From an uncultured Flavobacteriales bacterium (lineage in GTDB: Bacteria; Bacteroidota; Bacteroidia; Flavobacteriales; JBLHRE01): a stretch of 64,000 nt of DNA. Shown one piece after another: positions 17,626 to 26,350 of this stretch; positions within the stretch are counted from its first letter, which is position 1, and the number at the start of each line of letters is the position of its first letter. Below the pieces are notes generated by a model. The model worked only from the letters and a program-made list of their open reading frames with translations. It made no database searches and was not told the origin of the DNA. The stretch is taken from positions 1 through 64,000 of the forward strand of contig CAKZPI010000022.1 in NCBI GenBank assembly GCA_937139155.1, in the 5' to 3' direction. The position numbers and the translations under genes are program-made.

Positions 17626-18003
17626 TTAGGTGTTTTCAGGCTTAGGTACAAGTGGATTTTCTCCTTGCAAAGAAACCGATACCGCATCTACTTGCCCGTC
17701 AATTGGAGGATGCTCTTTAATCACCTGAAGGGCGCATTTTCGCACCCCGGGAATGCTCAATACCCTTTCCAAAATCCTGCCAGCAACCGTTTCAATCAAT
17801 TTGCTCCTCTTGGCCATCTCCTCTTGGCAAATGGCTGCCAAAAGGCTGTAATCAAGGGTGTCTTCAAGGGAATCGGTTTGAATGGACCTTGAAAAGTCGT
17901 ATTCCGCCTCAATGTCTGTTCGGAACCAGGTTCCAACCAAACCCTCCTCAGGCATGCAGCCATGGTAGGCAAAGGTTCTTATTCCGTGAACTGAAATTTT
18001 CAC
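17626..18003 (-). CDS. folB: dihydroneopterin aldolase
   Basis: Folate biosynthesis enzyme splitting dihydroneopterin to hydroxymethyl-dihydropterin and glycolaldehyde, 125 aa. The start MKISVHGIRTFAYHGCMPEE contains the conserved HG and acidic active-site segment. The conserved lysine lies in QVIKEHPPID (the K-x-x-P-P-I motif). The family forms octamers in the cytoplasm. Its ATG overlaps the gltX stop by 4 bp, so it is cotranslated with gltX. Confidence 0.93.
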   Translation of the reverse strand: MKISVHGIRTFAYHGCMPEEGLVGTWFRTDIEAEYDFSRSIQTDSLEDTLDYSLLAAICQEEMAKRSKLIETVAGRILERVLSIPGVRKCALQVIKEHPPIDGQVDAVSVSLQGENPLVPKPENT

Positions 18004-19526
18004 TTCTCAATGTTTTCTATGCCCGCATTCAAACGGTTCATCACTTCTTCCTTTCCAAGTAGGGCTGATATATCAAATAAGGAAGGTCCCATCCCTTTCC
18101 CGGTTAAGGCCAGCCTAAATACCGGACCGATTTTTCCGAAACCAATCTCTTTGGCCTCCATAAAAGCCTTGAAACGAGCTTCAATATTTTCGGAAGACCA
18201 ATCCTCAATCTCCTGGAGTTCGTCTCTTAAATCGGCCAAAAGAGCCGGAGAATCCTCCTTCCACTTCTTAGACACAGTCTTGGCATCATACTCCTTAGGC
18301 GATTGGAAGAAATAAGCGCCCTCCTGAATCATCTCCTTTAAAAAGGTTGCCCGCTCTTTCAACAATCCAACCATTTCTTCAAGCTCCCGCTCAGGTACAT
18401 TTAATCCGGCTTCCAAAATCATGGGCTTCAGCTCCTCAGCCAATTCCGCATCGGTTCTTTGGCGAAGGTGTTGCTGATTGAACCATCGGGTTTTATCTGG
18501 ATCAAAACGGGCCCCAGCCTTTCCCACACGGTCTAAATCAAAGGCCTCAACCAGTCCTTCTAGGTCAAATATTTCTTGTTCCGTGCCCGGATTCCAACCT
18601 AAGAAAGCCATCATATTCACAAAGGCTTCTGGGTAATAACCAGACTCTCTATATCCACTTGCTTCCTCCCCTGTTTCAGGATTCTCCCAAACCAAAGGAA
18701 AAACAGGAAAGCCCAATCGGTCTCCATCTCGCTTACTCAGTTTTCCGTTACCATCCGGCTTTAGAATCAAGGGTAAATGGGCAAATTCAGGGCGATCCCA
18801 ACCTAAAAACTGGTAGAGTAAAACATGTAAAGGGGCTGAGGGAAGCCATTCTTCCCCACGAATTACATGGGAGATCTTCATCAAGTGGTCATCCACAATA
18901 TTGGCAAGGTGGTAGGTGGGCATTCCATCGCTTTTAAAAAGCACCTTATCGTCCAGGTTTTGAGTATTTACAACCACTACCCCCCGGATAATGTCTTCAA
19001 ATTTCACCTCCTCGTTTCGAGGCATTTTTACCCTAATTACGTAAGGATCGCCAGCCGCCAGTCGCTTTTCAACCTCTTCCGCCGAAAGGCTTAGGCTGTT
19101 TTTCATCGAAGTTCGGGTAATGGCATTGTATTGAGGAGAAGGGTTACCTGCCGCCTTCAACCGCTCACGCATGTTTTCAAGCTCCTCGGAGGTGTCAAAG
19201 GCATAATAAGCATGGCCTGACTCCAAAAGCTGGTCGGCGTATTGACGGTAGATTTCCTTCCGCTCAGATTGGCGGTAAGGTCCATAGGGCTGCTCTTCCG
19301 AACCTAATCCTTCATTGGGTGAAATACCACACCAGGCAAGGGATTCAAGGATGTATTTTTCCGCTCCGCCTACAAACCGAGTTTGGTCGGTATCTTCAAG
19401 ACGAAGGATGAATTTTCCGCCTTTCTTTTTGGCGAATAAATAATTGTAAAGGGCGGTTCGAACTCCTCCCATATGCAGGGGGCCCGTTGGACTCGGAGCA
19501 AAACGTACGCGTATATCTTTTGACAT
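18000..19526 (-). CDS. gltX: glutamate--tRNA ligase
   Basis: Class I aminoacyl-tRNA synthetase, 508 aa. The HIGH-type motif is SPTGPLHMGG at 11-20, the KMSKS-type motif is KLSKRDGD near 260, and a helical anticodon-binding C-terminus follows. gatA is present in this window; whether this enzyme is discriminating or also charges tRNA-Gln cannot be judged from motifs. It is the first gene of a unit with folB and tRNA-Cys, divergent from the DUF4175 gene. Confidence 0.97.
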   Translation of the reverse strand: MSKDIRVRFAPSPTGPLHMGGVRTALYNYLFAKKKGGKFILRLEDTDQTRFVGGAEKYILESLAWCGISPNEGLGSEEQPYGPYRQSERKEIYRQYADQLLESGHAYYAFDTSEELENMRERLKAAGNPSPQYNAITRTSMKNSLSLSAEEVEKRLAAGDPYVIRVKMPRNEEVKFEDIIRGVVVVNTQNLDDKVLFKSDGMPTYHLANIVDDHLMKISHVIRGEEWLPSAPLHVLLYQFLGWDRPEFAHLPLILKPDGNGKLSKRDGDRLGFPVFPLVWENPETGEEASGYRESGYYPEAFVNMMAFLGWNPGTEQEIFDLEGLVEAFDLDRVGKAGARFDPDKTRWFNQQHLRQRTDAELAEELKPMILEAGLNVPERELEEMVGLLKERATFLKEMIQEGAYFFQSPKEYDAKTVSKKWKEDSPALLADLRDELQEIEDWSSENIEARFKAFMEAKEIGFGKIGPVFRLALTGKGMGPSLFDISALLGKEEVMNRLNAGIENIEK

Positions 19527-19545
19527 GGCTCTAATTTAAGGGCGG

Positions 19546-19553
19546 CAAAGATA
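19546..19553 (-). promoter_or_regulatory. possible -7 element for gltX
   Basis: Reads TATCTTTG on the minus strand, a match to TAnnTTTG about 20 bp before the gltX ATG. No -33 partner at the expected spacing. Confidence 0.35.
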
Positions 19554-19598
19554 CCGATTCAGGTTGTTTTTCGTTAATAAATTAAGGCATTTCGCTGA

Positions 19599-19635
19599 TT
19601 TGCCGCACCTTCCATCACATCTATTCGTAACTTTG
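19599..19635 (+). promoter_or_regulatory. possible promoter of the DUF4175 operon
   Basis: TTTG at 19599-19602 and TAACTTTG at 19628-19635 with 25 bp between, slightly long. The -7 box ends only 6 bp before the ATG at 19642, so the message would be nearly leaderless. Confidence 0.38.
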
Positions 19636-19641
19636 TTAGTT

Positions 19642-22600
19642 ATGCAGAATCAAGTAGAACGTATTCACGAGAAATTAGAGGGCTTCATCCGGAAATATTA
19701 CCGGGATAAGCTCATCAAAGGAGGGATTTATTTTGCCACCTTATTGGCCGTGCTTTTCATTGTAATCGCCACATTCCTCTATTTTGGATCCTTTTCAGTC
19801 CCGGTTCGTACCAGCATTTTCTGGGCTTTTATCGGGTTTACCGCATTCATCCTTTGGAAGTTTGTTCTGCCCCCTAGCTTCGGCCTTTTAAAACTTTCCG
19901 GACGAATGAGTTCGGAGGAAGCGGCGTCCCTTTTGGGGAAGTATTTTCCAGAAGTCTCAGACCGCCTCCTAAATTTAATCCAGCTCGAAAGGATTGGTCA
20001 AGCTGATTCTGAACTTATTTTGGCTTCCATCGAGCAAAAAGCTGAAAACCTAAAGGATGTACCCTTTGAATCTGCCATTGAGATCAAAAGGAACTGGAAA
20101 ACGGCCACCCTACTCCTGATTCCTCTAGGGATTGTGCTGATCTTTACCTTTTCAGGGAATGTGAACATTCTATCTGATGGGTCGAAAAGGATGATTGCAC
20201 ATAGAACCGATTTTCAGGCTGCAGCTCCTTACCAAATCATCTTAGGAAATGAAGTCCTTCAAGCGGTTCAAAACGAATCTTTCACCTTGAAGGCGAAAAT
20301 TTCCGGAAACCAACTTCCTGAAAAACTATTTCTCGCCTTCGACGGTAAAATTCGAAGAATGGAAAAAACGGGTCCGGATGAATTTCAATACAAAATCGAT
20401 CAGGTTCGAAAACCCCTTGAATTTAAATTCCAAACGGAACTCACCTCAAGCCAAGCTTACCTACTTGACATAATACCGCGCCCTTTTCTGGAAGGATTCT
20501 CCATTAAACTGGACTACCCCTCATATACGCAGATTAAAGACCAGAGAATTGAGAATCAGGCCGATCTTTCTGTGCCGGAAGGAACTGTTATTCAATGGGA
20601 TATACAGGCCAGGGATACCCGATTTATGAAATTGAAAATTTTCGAGGAAATTTCAGAATTTGAAGAAATCAAGGAAAATCTCTTCCAAAATCGGCTAGAG
20701 GCAAAAACTTCCTCCCCTTATACCATTATTGCCGGTAACGATTTTCAACAAGTGAGTGATACGGCCTTTTACGCATTGGAGGTGATAAAAGATCAATTTC
20801 CAAAAATCAACCTGGAAGAGTTCATTGACTCTACAGATTCCAAGCAAAGGTATTATACCCTTCAGGGGAAGGACGATTATGGATTCACAAAACTTGAGCT
20901 TGTACTTACTACTCCATCTAGCGAAATAATTCGTAAGCTTAAGTTACCAAAGGGAAACCTTCAGTTTTCAACCTTTGAAACCTTAGATCTAGACAGCCTG
21001 AACCTTAAGCCCGGGCAGGAATTAAGGGTGAAAGCACGCTTGTATGACAACGACGCTGTAAACGGCCCCAAGGTTTCAGAATCTCAAACCATACACATTA
21101 AAAGACCTAGCCTTAAGGCCATTAAAGAAAGTCGCGACCAAGACAATGAGAAGATTAAGGAGAAATTAGAGGAGAATTTAGGCCTGGCCCGGGAAATCAA
21201 AGAAGACATTGAAAACCTGAACCGCGAGATGCTGAACAAGAAAGAACTTTCTTGGGAAGACCAGCAGCGGCTAGAAGAATTAATTCGTAAGCAAAAGGCC
21301 CTTGAACGAAATCAAAAACAGGTAGAGAAGCTTCAGGAGCAACAGAAATCCCGCCAGTCAGAATTAAATCAAAACGAAGAGCTTCTGAACAAGCAAAAGC
21401 AGCTTGAGGAGCTAATGGATAAGGTGATGGACGAAGATATGCGCAAGAAAATGGAGGAAATCCAGCGCATGATGGAAGAGCTCAACAAGGAAGACCTTGA
21501 GGACGCCTTGCGCGATTTAGAGAAAGATCAGGAAAGCCTTGAGGAAGAGTTGGACCGAAACTTAGAGCTGTTCAAACGCTTAGAGGTAGAGCAAGAGCTT
21601 ACCGAAACCATTGAAGAGCTAGAGGAGCTTCAAAAAGCCCAAGAAGACTTATCCAAAGAAAGCCCGGAGTCCGAGGAAGGCATGCAAGAGCTGAAGGAAC
21701 AACAAGATAGCTTGAATCAAGAGTTCAAGGAGCTCTCTGAAGATTATAAAAAGCTTCAGGAAAAAAACAACGAACTTGAAGAGCCCATGCGCATGGATGA
21801 TTTCCAAAAACAAGAGGAGGAAATCAAAAAAGACATGGAAGAGGCCCAGGAAAACCTGAAACAGAACCAGCGCCAAGAAGCCGGTCAAAAGCAGAAAGAA
21901 GCCGCTGAGGAAATGAAAAAAATGGCCGAAGCCATGCAGTCTATGCAACAACAGTCCTCCATGCAACAATCAATGGAAGACATGGAGGATCTACGTCAGC
22001 TACTTGACAATCTATTGGAAGTTTCCTTAGACCAAGAGGCTTTGCTGAATGAAAGCCAGGAGATGAACCCCAATAACCCCAAGTTTGTTGACCTCATTCG
22101 CGCCCAAAACAAACTTATTTCAGACAGCCGAATTGTGGAAGACAGTCTTAGAGCCCTTGCCAAGCGGGTTGTTCAAATTGAATCCATCATCACCGATGAA
22201 CTAGAAACCATGATTGGCTCCATGGACCGTTCCTTAGAGTTTTTAACTGAGAGGCAAGGGAGAGCGGCTGGAGGGTCACAGCAGGAAGCCATGACCTCGG
22301 CCAACAATTTAGCCTTGCTCTTAAGCGATGTCTTAAAGCAAATGCAAGAGGCCATGGCCAATAAAATGCCTGGCAACCAACAATGCCAAAAACCCGGAAA
22401 TGGCAAGCCCAATCCTTCAACCATGAACCAGCTTCAGCAACAGCTAAACGAGCAAATGAAGGCCCTTCAAAAAATGCTAGAAGAAGGCAAAAAACCCGGC
22501 GAAAAACCCGGCAAGAAGCCAGGAGGAGGCATGGGCATGAGCAAAGAATTAGCCAGAATGGCCGCTCGTCAAGAAGCCCTAAGACAACAATTACAAGAAC

Positions 22601-22965
22601 TTCTACGGGAACAGGGAGAAGACGGGACCAGTCAATCCAAATCCCTTCAAAAAGCCATTGAAGAAATGGAAAAAACCGAGGAGGATCTACTCAACCAAAG
22701 GATAAGTCCGGAAACCTTAAAGCGCCAAGAAGAAATCCTGACCCGCTTATTGGAGGCCGAAACCGCAGAACGAGAGCGAAAACAAGACAAAGAAAGAGAG
22801 TCTAAAGAAGCACAGGAAATAGAACGGAAAATACCCGATTCCTTCTTAGAATACCAGAAAGAAAAAGAAAGGCAGAGTGAATTATTCAAAACCCTACCTC
22901 AAGAACTTAGACCTTTTTACAAGCACAAGACATCCGATTACTTCAATACAATCGATAATGACTGA
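19642..22965 (+). CDS. DUF4175 family membrane-anchored coiled-coil protein
   Basis: Very long protein (1107 aa from this ATG). An upstream TTG at 19564 would add 26 residues but they look non-coding, and MQNQVERIHEKLEGFIRKYYRDK is a natural start. Two hydrophobic helices lie at about 33-55 and 60-78 and one at about 155-175. A beta-rich extracytoplasmic section extends to about 500. After that comes a long stretch (about 510-1090) of Glu/Gln/Lys/Met-rich coiled coil, broken by a KPGEKPGKKPGGG linker near 950. The DUF4175 family has this shape; its function is unknown to me. It begins a rightward run and overlaps ybeY by 8 bp. Confidence 0.88.
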   Translation: MQNQVERIHEKLEGFIRKYYRDKLIKGGIYFATLLAVLFIVIATFLYFGSFSVPVRTSIFWAFIGFTAFILWKFVLPPSFGLLKLSGRMSSEEAASLLGKYFPEVSDRLLNLIQLERIGQADSELILASIEQKAENLKDVPFESAIEIKRNWKTATLLLIPLGIVLIFTFSGNVNILSDGSKRMIAHRTDFQAAAPYQIILGNEVLQAVQNESFTLKAKISGNQLPEKLFLAFDGKIRRMEKTGPDEFQYKIDQVRKPLEFKFQTELTSSQAYLLDIIPRPFLEGFSIKLDYPSYTQIKDQRIENQADLSVPEGTVIQWDIQARDTRFMKLKIFEEISEFEEIKENLFQNRLEAKTSSPYTIIAGNDFQQVSDTAFYALEVIKDQFPKINLEEFIDSTDSKQRYYTLQGKDDYGFTKLELVLTTPSSEIIRKLKLPKGNLQFSTFETLDLDSLNLKPGQELRVKARLYDNDAVNGPKVSESQTIHIKRPSLKAIKESRDQDNEKIKEKLEENLGLAREIKEDIENLNREMLNKKELSWEDQQRLEELIRKQKALERNQKQVEKLQEQQKSRQSELNQNEELLNKQKQLEELMDKVMDEDMRKKMEEIQRMMEELNKEDLEDALRDLEKDQESLEEELDRNLELFKRLEVEQELTETIEELEELQKAQEDLSKESPESEEGMQELKEQQDSLNQEFKELSEDYKKLQEKNNELEEPMRMDDFQKQEEEIKKDMEEAQENLKQNQRQEAGQKQKEAAEEMKKMAEAMQSMQQQSSMQQSMEDMEDLRQLLDNLLEVSLDQEALLNESQEMNPNNPKFVDLIRAQNKLISDSRIVEDSLRALAKRVVQIESIITDELETMIGSMDRSLEFLTERQGRAAGGSQQEAMTSANNLALLLSDVLKQMQEAMANKMPGNQQCQKPGNGKPNPSTMNQLQQQLNEQMKALQKMLEEGKKPGEKPGKKPGGGMGMSKELARMAARQEALRQQLQELLREQGEDGTSQSKSLQKAIEEMEKTEEDLLNQRISPETLKRQEEILTRLLEAETAERERKQDKERESKEAQEIERKIPDSFLEYQKEKERQSELFKTLPQELRPFYKHKTSDYFNTIDND

Positions 22966-23386
22966 TTCCAACATCTATTTTGAAGACCCCATTCGTCCAC
23001 TAGGCAAAACCACCAAAAGGATAAAATGGATTCAGGCCGTTGCCCAATCTTACGATTTTGAAATCGGAGAACTCTGCATAAACATATGCAGCGATGAAAC
23101 CTTATTGGAAATCAATCAGCGCGAACTAGACCATGATTTCTACACAGACATTATCACATTCGACCATTCCATTGGCAAACAAATTTCAGGCGACCTATGG
23201 ATATCCATTGACCGGGTTGAAGAGAATGCCCAAGAATTAGGTGAAGACCCAAACGATGAGCTTGACCGCGTAATCATACACGGCGTTTTACACCTCATTG
23301 GTTTTGGCGACAAGACCGCAGAGGAGGCTAAGCAAATGCGTGAAGAAGAAGATAAATGCCTAAATTTGCGCCCCTTCAGCCATTAG
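22958..23386 (+). CDS. ybeY: endoribonuclease YbeY (rRNA maturation)
   Basis: Metal-dependent RNase acting in 16S rRNA 3'-end maturation and ribosome quality control, 142 aa from the ATG at 22958 (MTDSNIYFEDP). An earlier in-frame ATG at 22877 lies deep within the preceding gene and is less likely. The zinc site motif HGVLHLIGFGDKTAEEAKQM is the Bacteroidota variant of HGxLHLxGxDH. ITFDHSIGKQISGDLWIS is also typical. Confidence 0.94.
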   Translation: MTDSNIYFEDPIRPLGKTTKRIKWIQAVAQSYDFEIGELCINICSDETLLEINQRELDHDFYTDIITFDHSIGKQISGDLWISIDRVEENAQELGEDPNDELDRVIIHGVLHLIGFGDKTAEEAKQMREEEDKCLNLRPFSH

Positions 23387-23407
23387 ATCAAACCGCGGCT
23401 CAAGAAA

Positions 23408-23423
23408 TGTTCCACGTGAAACA
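23408..23423. other. parS site (ParB-binding centromere), perfect match
   Basis: TGTTCCACGTGAAACA fits the widely conserved bacterial parS consensus TGTTNCACGTGAAACA at every defined position. It lies in the 45-bp gap between ybeY and mnmG. ParB loaded at such sites organises the origin region for segregation. A near-perfect partner lies 1.9 kb downstream. Confidence 0.85.
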
Positions 23424-23431
23424 CGACCCAA

Positions 23432-25300
23432 ATGTTCCATACTTCATATGATGTTATTGTAGTTGGCGGAGGCCATGCCGGATGCGAGGCCGCCACAGCT
23501 GCCGCAAAAACCGGAGCCTCTACCCTATTGGTAAGCATGAACCTTCAAAACCTCGGACAAATGTCCTGCAATCCCGCCATGGGCGGAATTGCCAAAGGAC
23601 AAATCGTACGGGAAATAGATGCACTTGGGGGCTACTCAGGGATCATAACCGATGAAACCATGATTCAATTCCGAATGCTGAACAGAAGCAAAGGACCCGC
23701 CATGTGGAGTCCCAGAGCTCAATCTGATCGCATGCGTTTCTCGGAAGCCTGGCGCCTAAAACTTGAGAGCACACCTGGACTCGATTTTTGGCAAGACATG
23801 GTCACCGGCCTTTTGGTGAAAGACAAAAGGGTCTTTGGGGTAAAAACCAGCATGGGCCATGAAATTAAATCCAAAACTGTAGTTCTTACCAATGGTACCT
23901 TTCTAAATGGAATCATCCACATTGGCGAAAAGCAGTTCGGCGGGGGTCGTGCCGGCGAGGCAGCCGCAAAAGGAATAACGGAACAACTAGTAGAATTAGG
24001 ATTTGAAAGCGGAAGGATGAAGACAGGAACCCCTCCAAGGGTAGACGGACGAAGCCTCGATTTCACCAAAATGGAACTGCAAGAAGGCGATGAAAAGCCC
24101 GGAAAATTCTCCTTTACCAACACCAGCCCCCTTACCAAGCAACGCCCTTGCCACATTAGCTACACCAACCAAAAGGTTCACGACATCCTAAAAACCGCTT
24201 TCCACCAATCGCCGATGTTTACCGGTAGAATTGGCGGATTAGGCCCCAGGTACTGCCCTTCCATTGAAGATAAGATTGACCGGTTTGCCGACAAAAACCA
24301 ACATCAGCTCTTCATCGAGCCCGAAGGCTGGGAAACCTGCGAAATTTATGTAAACGGGTTTTCTTCTTCCTTACCTGAACACATTCAACACAAAGCCCTC
24401 TCCCTTGTGCCAGGATTTGAAAATTTCAAAATGTTTCGTCCGGGCTACGCCATTGAATACGACTATTTCCCGCCAACCCAATTAAACCACAGCCTCGAAA
24501 CCAAACTAATTTCCGGATTATATTTCTCCGGACAAATCAACGGAACTACAGGCTACGAAGAGGCCGCTTGCCAGGGGTTGGTTGCCGGTTTAAACGCCTC
24601 ACGCCAAGCCCAAGATCTTGAACCCATCGTGTTTCGACGCGATCAGGCTTATATCGGCGTTTTGATTGACGACCTTATTACCAAGGGAACCGATGAGCCC
24701 TATAGAATGTTTACGAGTAGAGCCGAATACCGCTTACTCTTAAGACAAGACAATGCCGACTCAAGGTTAACCCCCCTAGGGCACTCCATTGGACTAGCCT
24801 CTGACCAACGGCTAGAGCGGGTACAAGAAAAAGAGCAGGCTTATAAAGCATGCCTTAAATTCTTAGAAAAAACCAGCATTGACCCTGACCAAGCCAACGG
24901 GCTACTTGAAAGCCTGGGCTCTGCCCCAGTAAAGCAAAAAACCAAAATCATAAAACTCCTTTTACGTCCGGAAGTGAAACTTTCAGACCTAAGCCAAATG
25001 GGACCGCTTAAACAATACCTAACCGAGAACCCATTTGAAGAGGAGATTTTAGAACAAGTAGAAATCCAAGCGAAATATGCCGGCTACTTTGAAAAAGAAA
25101 AAGAACAAGCCGCAAAACTTCAACGTCTCGAGAATTTGAAAATTCCTGAAGACATAGATTTTCATAAACTTGCATCCCTCTCTCACGAGGCCAAAGAAAA
25201 ATTAACCGAAATCAAACCTGAATCCATTGCACAAGCTCAAAGAATAAGCGGGGTGAACCCCTCCGACATCTCTGTGCTTTTGGTGTACTTAGGAAGATAG
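23432..25300 (+). CDS. mnmG: tRNA uridine-5-carboxymethylaminomethyl modification enzyme MnmG
   Basis: FAD-dependent partner of MnmE that modifies U34 of several tRNAs, 622 aa. The FAD-binding GGGHAGCEAA is at 12-21, followed by NLGQMSCNPAMGGIAKGQIVREID with the conserved Cys. The substrate-binding YCPSIEDK and the C-terminal helical domain (SLSHEAKEKL, RISGVNPSDISVLLVYL) are intact. It is bracketed by two parS sites, one before the start and one overlapping the stop. mnmG (gidA) often lies near the replication origin in bacteria. Confidence 0.97.
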   Translation: MFHTSYDVIVVGGGHAGCEAATAAAKTGASTLLVSMNLQNLGQMSCNPAMGGIAKGQIVREIDALGGYSGIITDETMIQFRMLNRSKGPAMWSPRAQSDRMRFSEAWRLKLESTPGLDFWQDMVTGLLVKDKRVFGVKTSMGHEIKSKTVVLTNGTFLNGIIHIGEKQFGGGRAGEAAAKGITEQLVELGFESGRMKTGTPPRVDGRSLDFTKMELQEGDEKPGKFSFTNTSPLTKQRPCHISYTNQKVHDILKTAFHQSPMFTGRIGGLGPRYCPSIEDKIDRFADKNQHQLFIEPEGWETCEIYVNGFSSSLPEHIQHKALSLVPGFENFKMFRPGYAIEYDYFPPTQLNHSLETKLISGLYFSGQINGTTGYEEAACQGLVAGLNASRQAQDLEPIVFRRDQAYIGVLIDDLITKGTDEPYRMFTSRAEYRLLLRQDNADSRLTPLGHSIGLASDQRLERVQEKEQAYKACLKFLEKTSIDPDQANGLLESLGSAPVKQKTKIIKLLLRPEVKLSDLSQMGPLKQYLTENPFEEEILEQVEIQAKYAGYFEKEKEQAAKLQRLENLKIPEDIDFHKLASLSHEAKEKLTEIKPESIAQAQRISGVNPSDISVLLVYLGR

Positions 25301-25314
25301 TTTCACGTGAAACA
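25299..25314. other. parS site (ParB-binding centromere), one mismatch
   Basis: AGTTTCACGTGAAACA differs from the consensus TGTTNCACGTGAAACA only in the first base and keeps the perfect 14-bp palindrome GTTTCACGTGAAAC. It overlaps the TAG stop of mnmG and ends 1 bp before the ATG of the next gene, so bound ParB would sit right on the gene boundary. Confidence 0.82.
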
Positions 25315-25315
25315 A

Positions 25316-26188
25316 ATGGAAAAACTCACTGCCTGTCCAGCTTGCAAATCCACAAGCATTGAATTCTACGGGCAAGCCGAAGACTGGCTTGTCAGCAAAG
25401 AATCCTTCGAAATACATGAATGCAAGGATTGCGAACTCAAATTCACCAACCCTCGTCCACAAGAATCTGATCTCGGAAAATACTATGAGTCGGAAGACTA
25501 CATCTCTCATTCGGACACCAAGAAAGGCCTAACCCCCTTGCTCTATCAAAAAGCTCGGCAAATTATGCTGAACAAAAAATACCGGCTGGTACGGAAACAT
25601 ATTCAACCTAAAACCGCTTTAGACATAGGCTGTGGTACCGGGTATTTTTTAAGCCTTCTCCAAGAAAAAGGAATTCAAACTTCTGGAGTAGAACCCTCAC
25701 CCATTGCCAAAGAAATAGCAGAGGCAAAGTTAGGACATACACTTTCTTCCCAAGTATCTGAAATTACAGGCACCTACGACTTAATCACCCTCTGGCATGT
25801 CTTAGAGCACTTGCCCAACTTAAGGGCTGATTTAGAAAAAATAAGCCAGCACCTAAATCCAAACGGGGTTTTGATGATCGCAGTTCCTAACCCCGACTCA
25901 AAGGATGCCAAAATTTATGGTTTTGATTGGGCCGCCTGGGACCTCCCCCGACACCTTTACCACTTCACAAAAAAATCACTCAACCTCCTTTTGAAAAGTG
26001 TCGGCTTCCAACGAGTAGGAACTTACAATATGCCTCTCGACTCATTTTATGTCTCCCTGCTTTCTGAAAAGAACATTGGAAACAAAGTTCCTTTCCCAAA
26101 AGCCATTCAATCCGGAATCCTATCCAACATCAAAGGTAAATCCTCCAAAAACCAGAGCAGCCTTATCCACGTCTTCAAAAAGGCCTGA
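25316..26188 (+). CDS. class I SAM-dependent methyltransferase with N-terminal zinc ribbon
   Basis: Cytoplasmic methyltransferase of 290 aa. I chose the ATG at 25316 over a GTG at 25307 that lies inside the parS palindrome. The N-terminus has two cysteine pairs (CPAC at 7-10 and CKDC near 37-40) typical of a zinc ribbon, then KFTNPRPQ. The methyltransferase core has TALDIGCGTGYFLSLL (motif I) and LWHVLEHLPN, of the Methyltransf_23 type also seen in sugar and tRNA modifiers. Substrate unknown. Confidence 0.87.
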   Translation: MEKLTACPACKSTSIEFYGQAEDWLVSKESFEIHECKDCELKFTNPRPQESDLGKYYESEDYISHSDTKKGLTPLLYQKARQIMLNKKYRLVRKHIQPKTALDIGCGTGYFLSLLQEKGIQTSGVEPSPIAKEIAEAKLGHTLSSQVSEITGTYDLITLWHVLEHLPNLRADLEKISQHLNPNGVLMIAVPNPDSKDAKIYGFDWAAWDLPRHLYHFTKKSLNLLLKSVGFQRVGTYNMPLDSFYVSLLSEKNIGNKVPFPKAIQSGILSNIKGKSSKNQSSLIHVFKKA

Positions 26189-26308
26189 AATCTTCGATTT
26201 AAGGCACTTTCTCCTTTCGCTGGTACACGAACCCTCCGGCGCGGAGATGTCTCGCGGAAAATTGGTTGAAATCAGGGGTTTTTTAGGGCGGAAATCATCC
26301 CTTTATCA

Positions 26309-26316
26309 TAATTTTG
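26309..26316 (+). promoter_or_regulatory. -7 promoter element upstream of porZ
   Basis: TAATTTTG matches TAnnTTTG, 34 bp before the porZ ATG, inside the 162-bp gap after the methyltransferase. No clear -33 TTG. Confidence 0.38.
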
Positions 26317-26350
26317 GAAATTATACGTTTCTAAGCCATAGAACTCTAAT

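Noticed and set aside
21649..21969. Leu/Phe-rich minus-strand ORF opposite the DUF4175 coiled coil
   Set aside because: It is the antisense of Glu/Lys-rich codons (CTT/TTC), a typical shadow of a coiled-coil gene.
25307..25315. GTG start for the methyltransferase inside the parS palindrome
   Set aside because: The ATG at 25316 is 9 bp further on, is a better start codon and leaves the zinc-ribbon domain intact.
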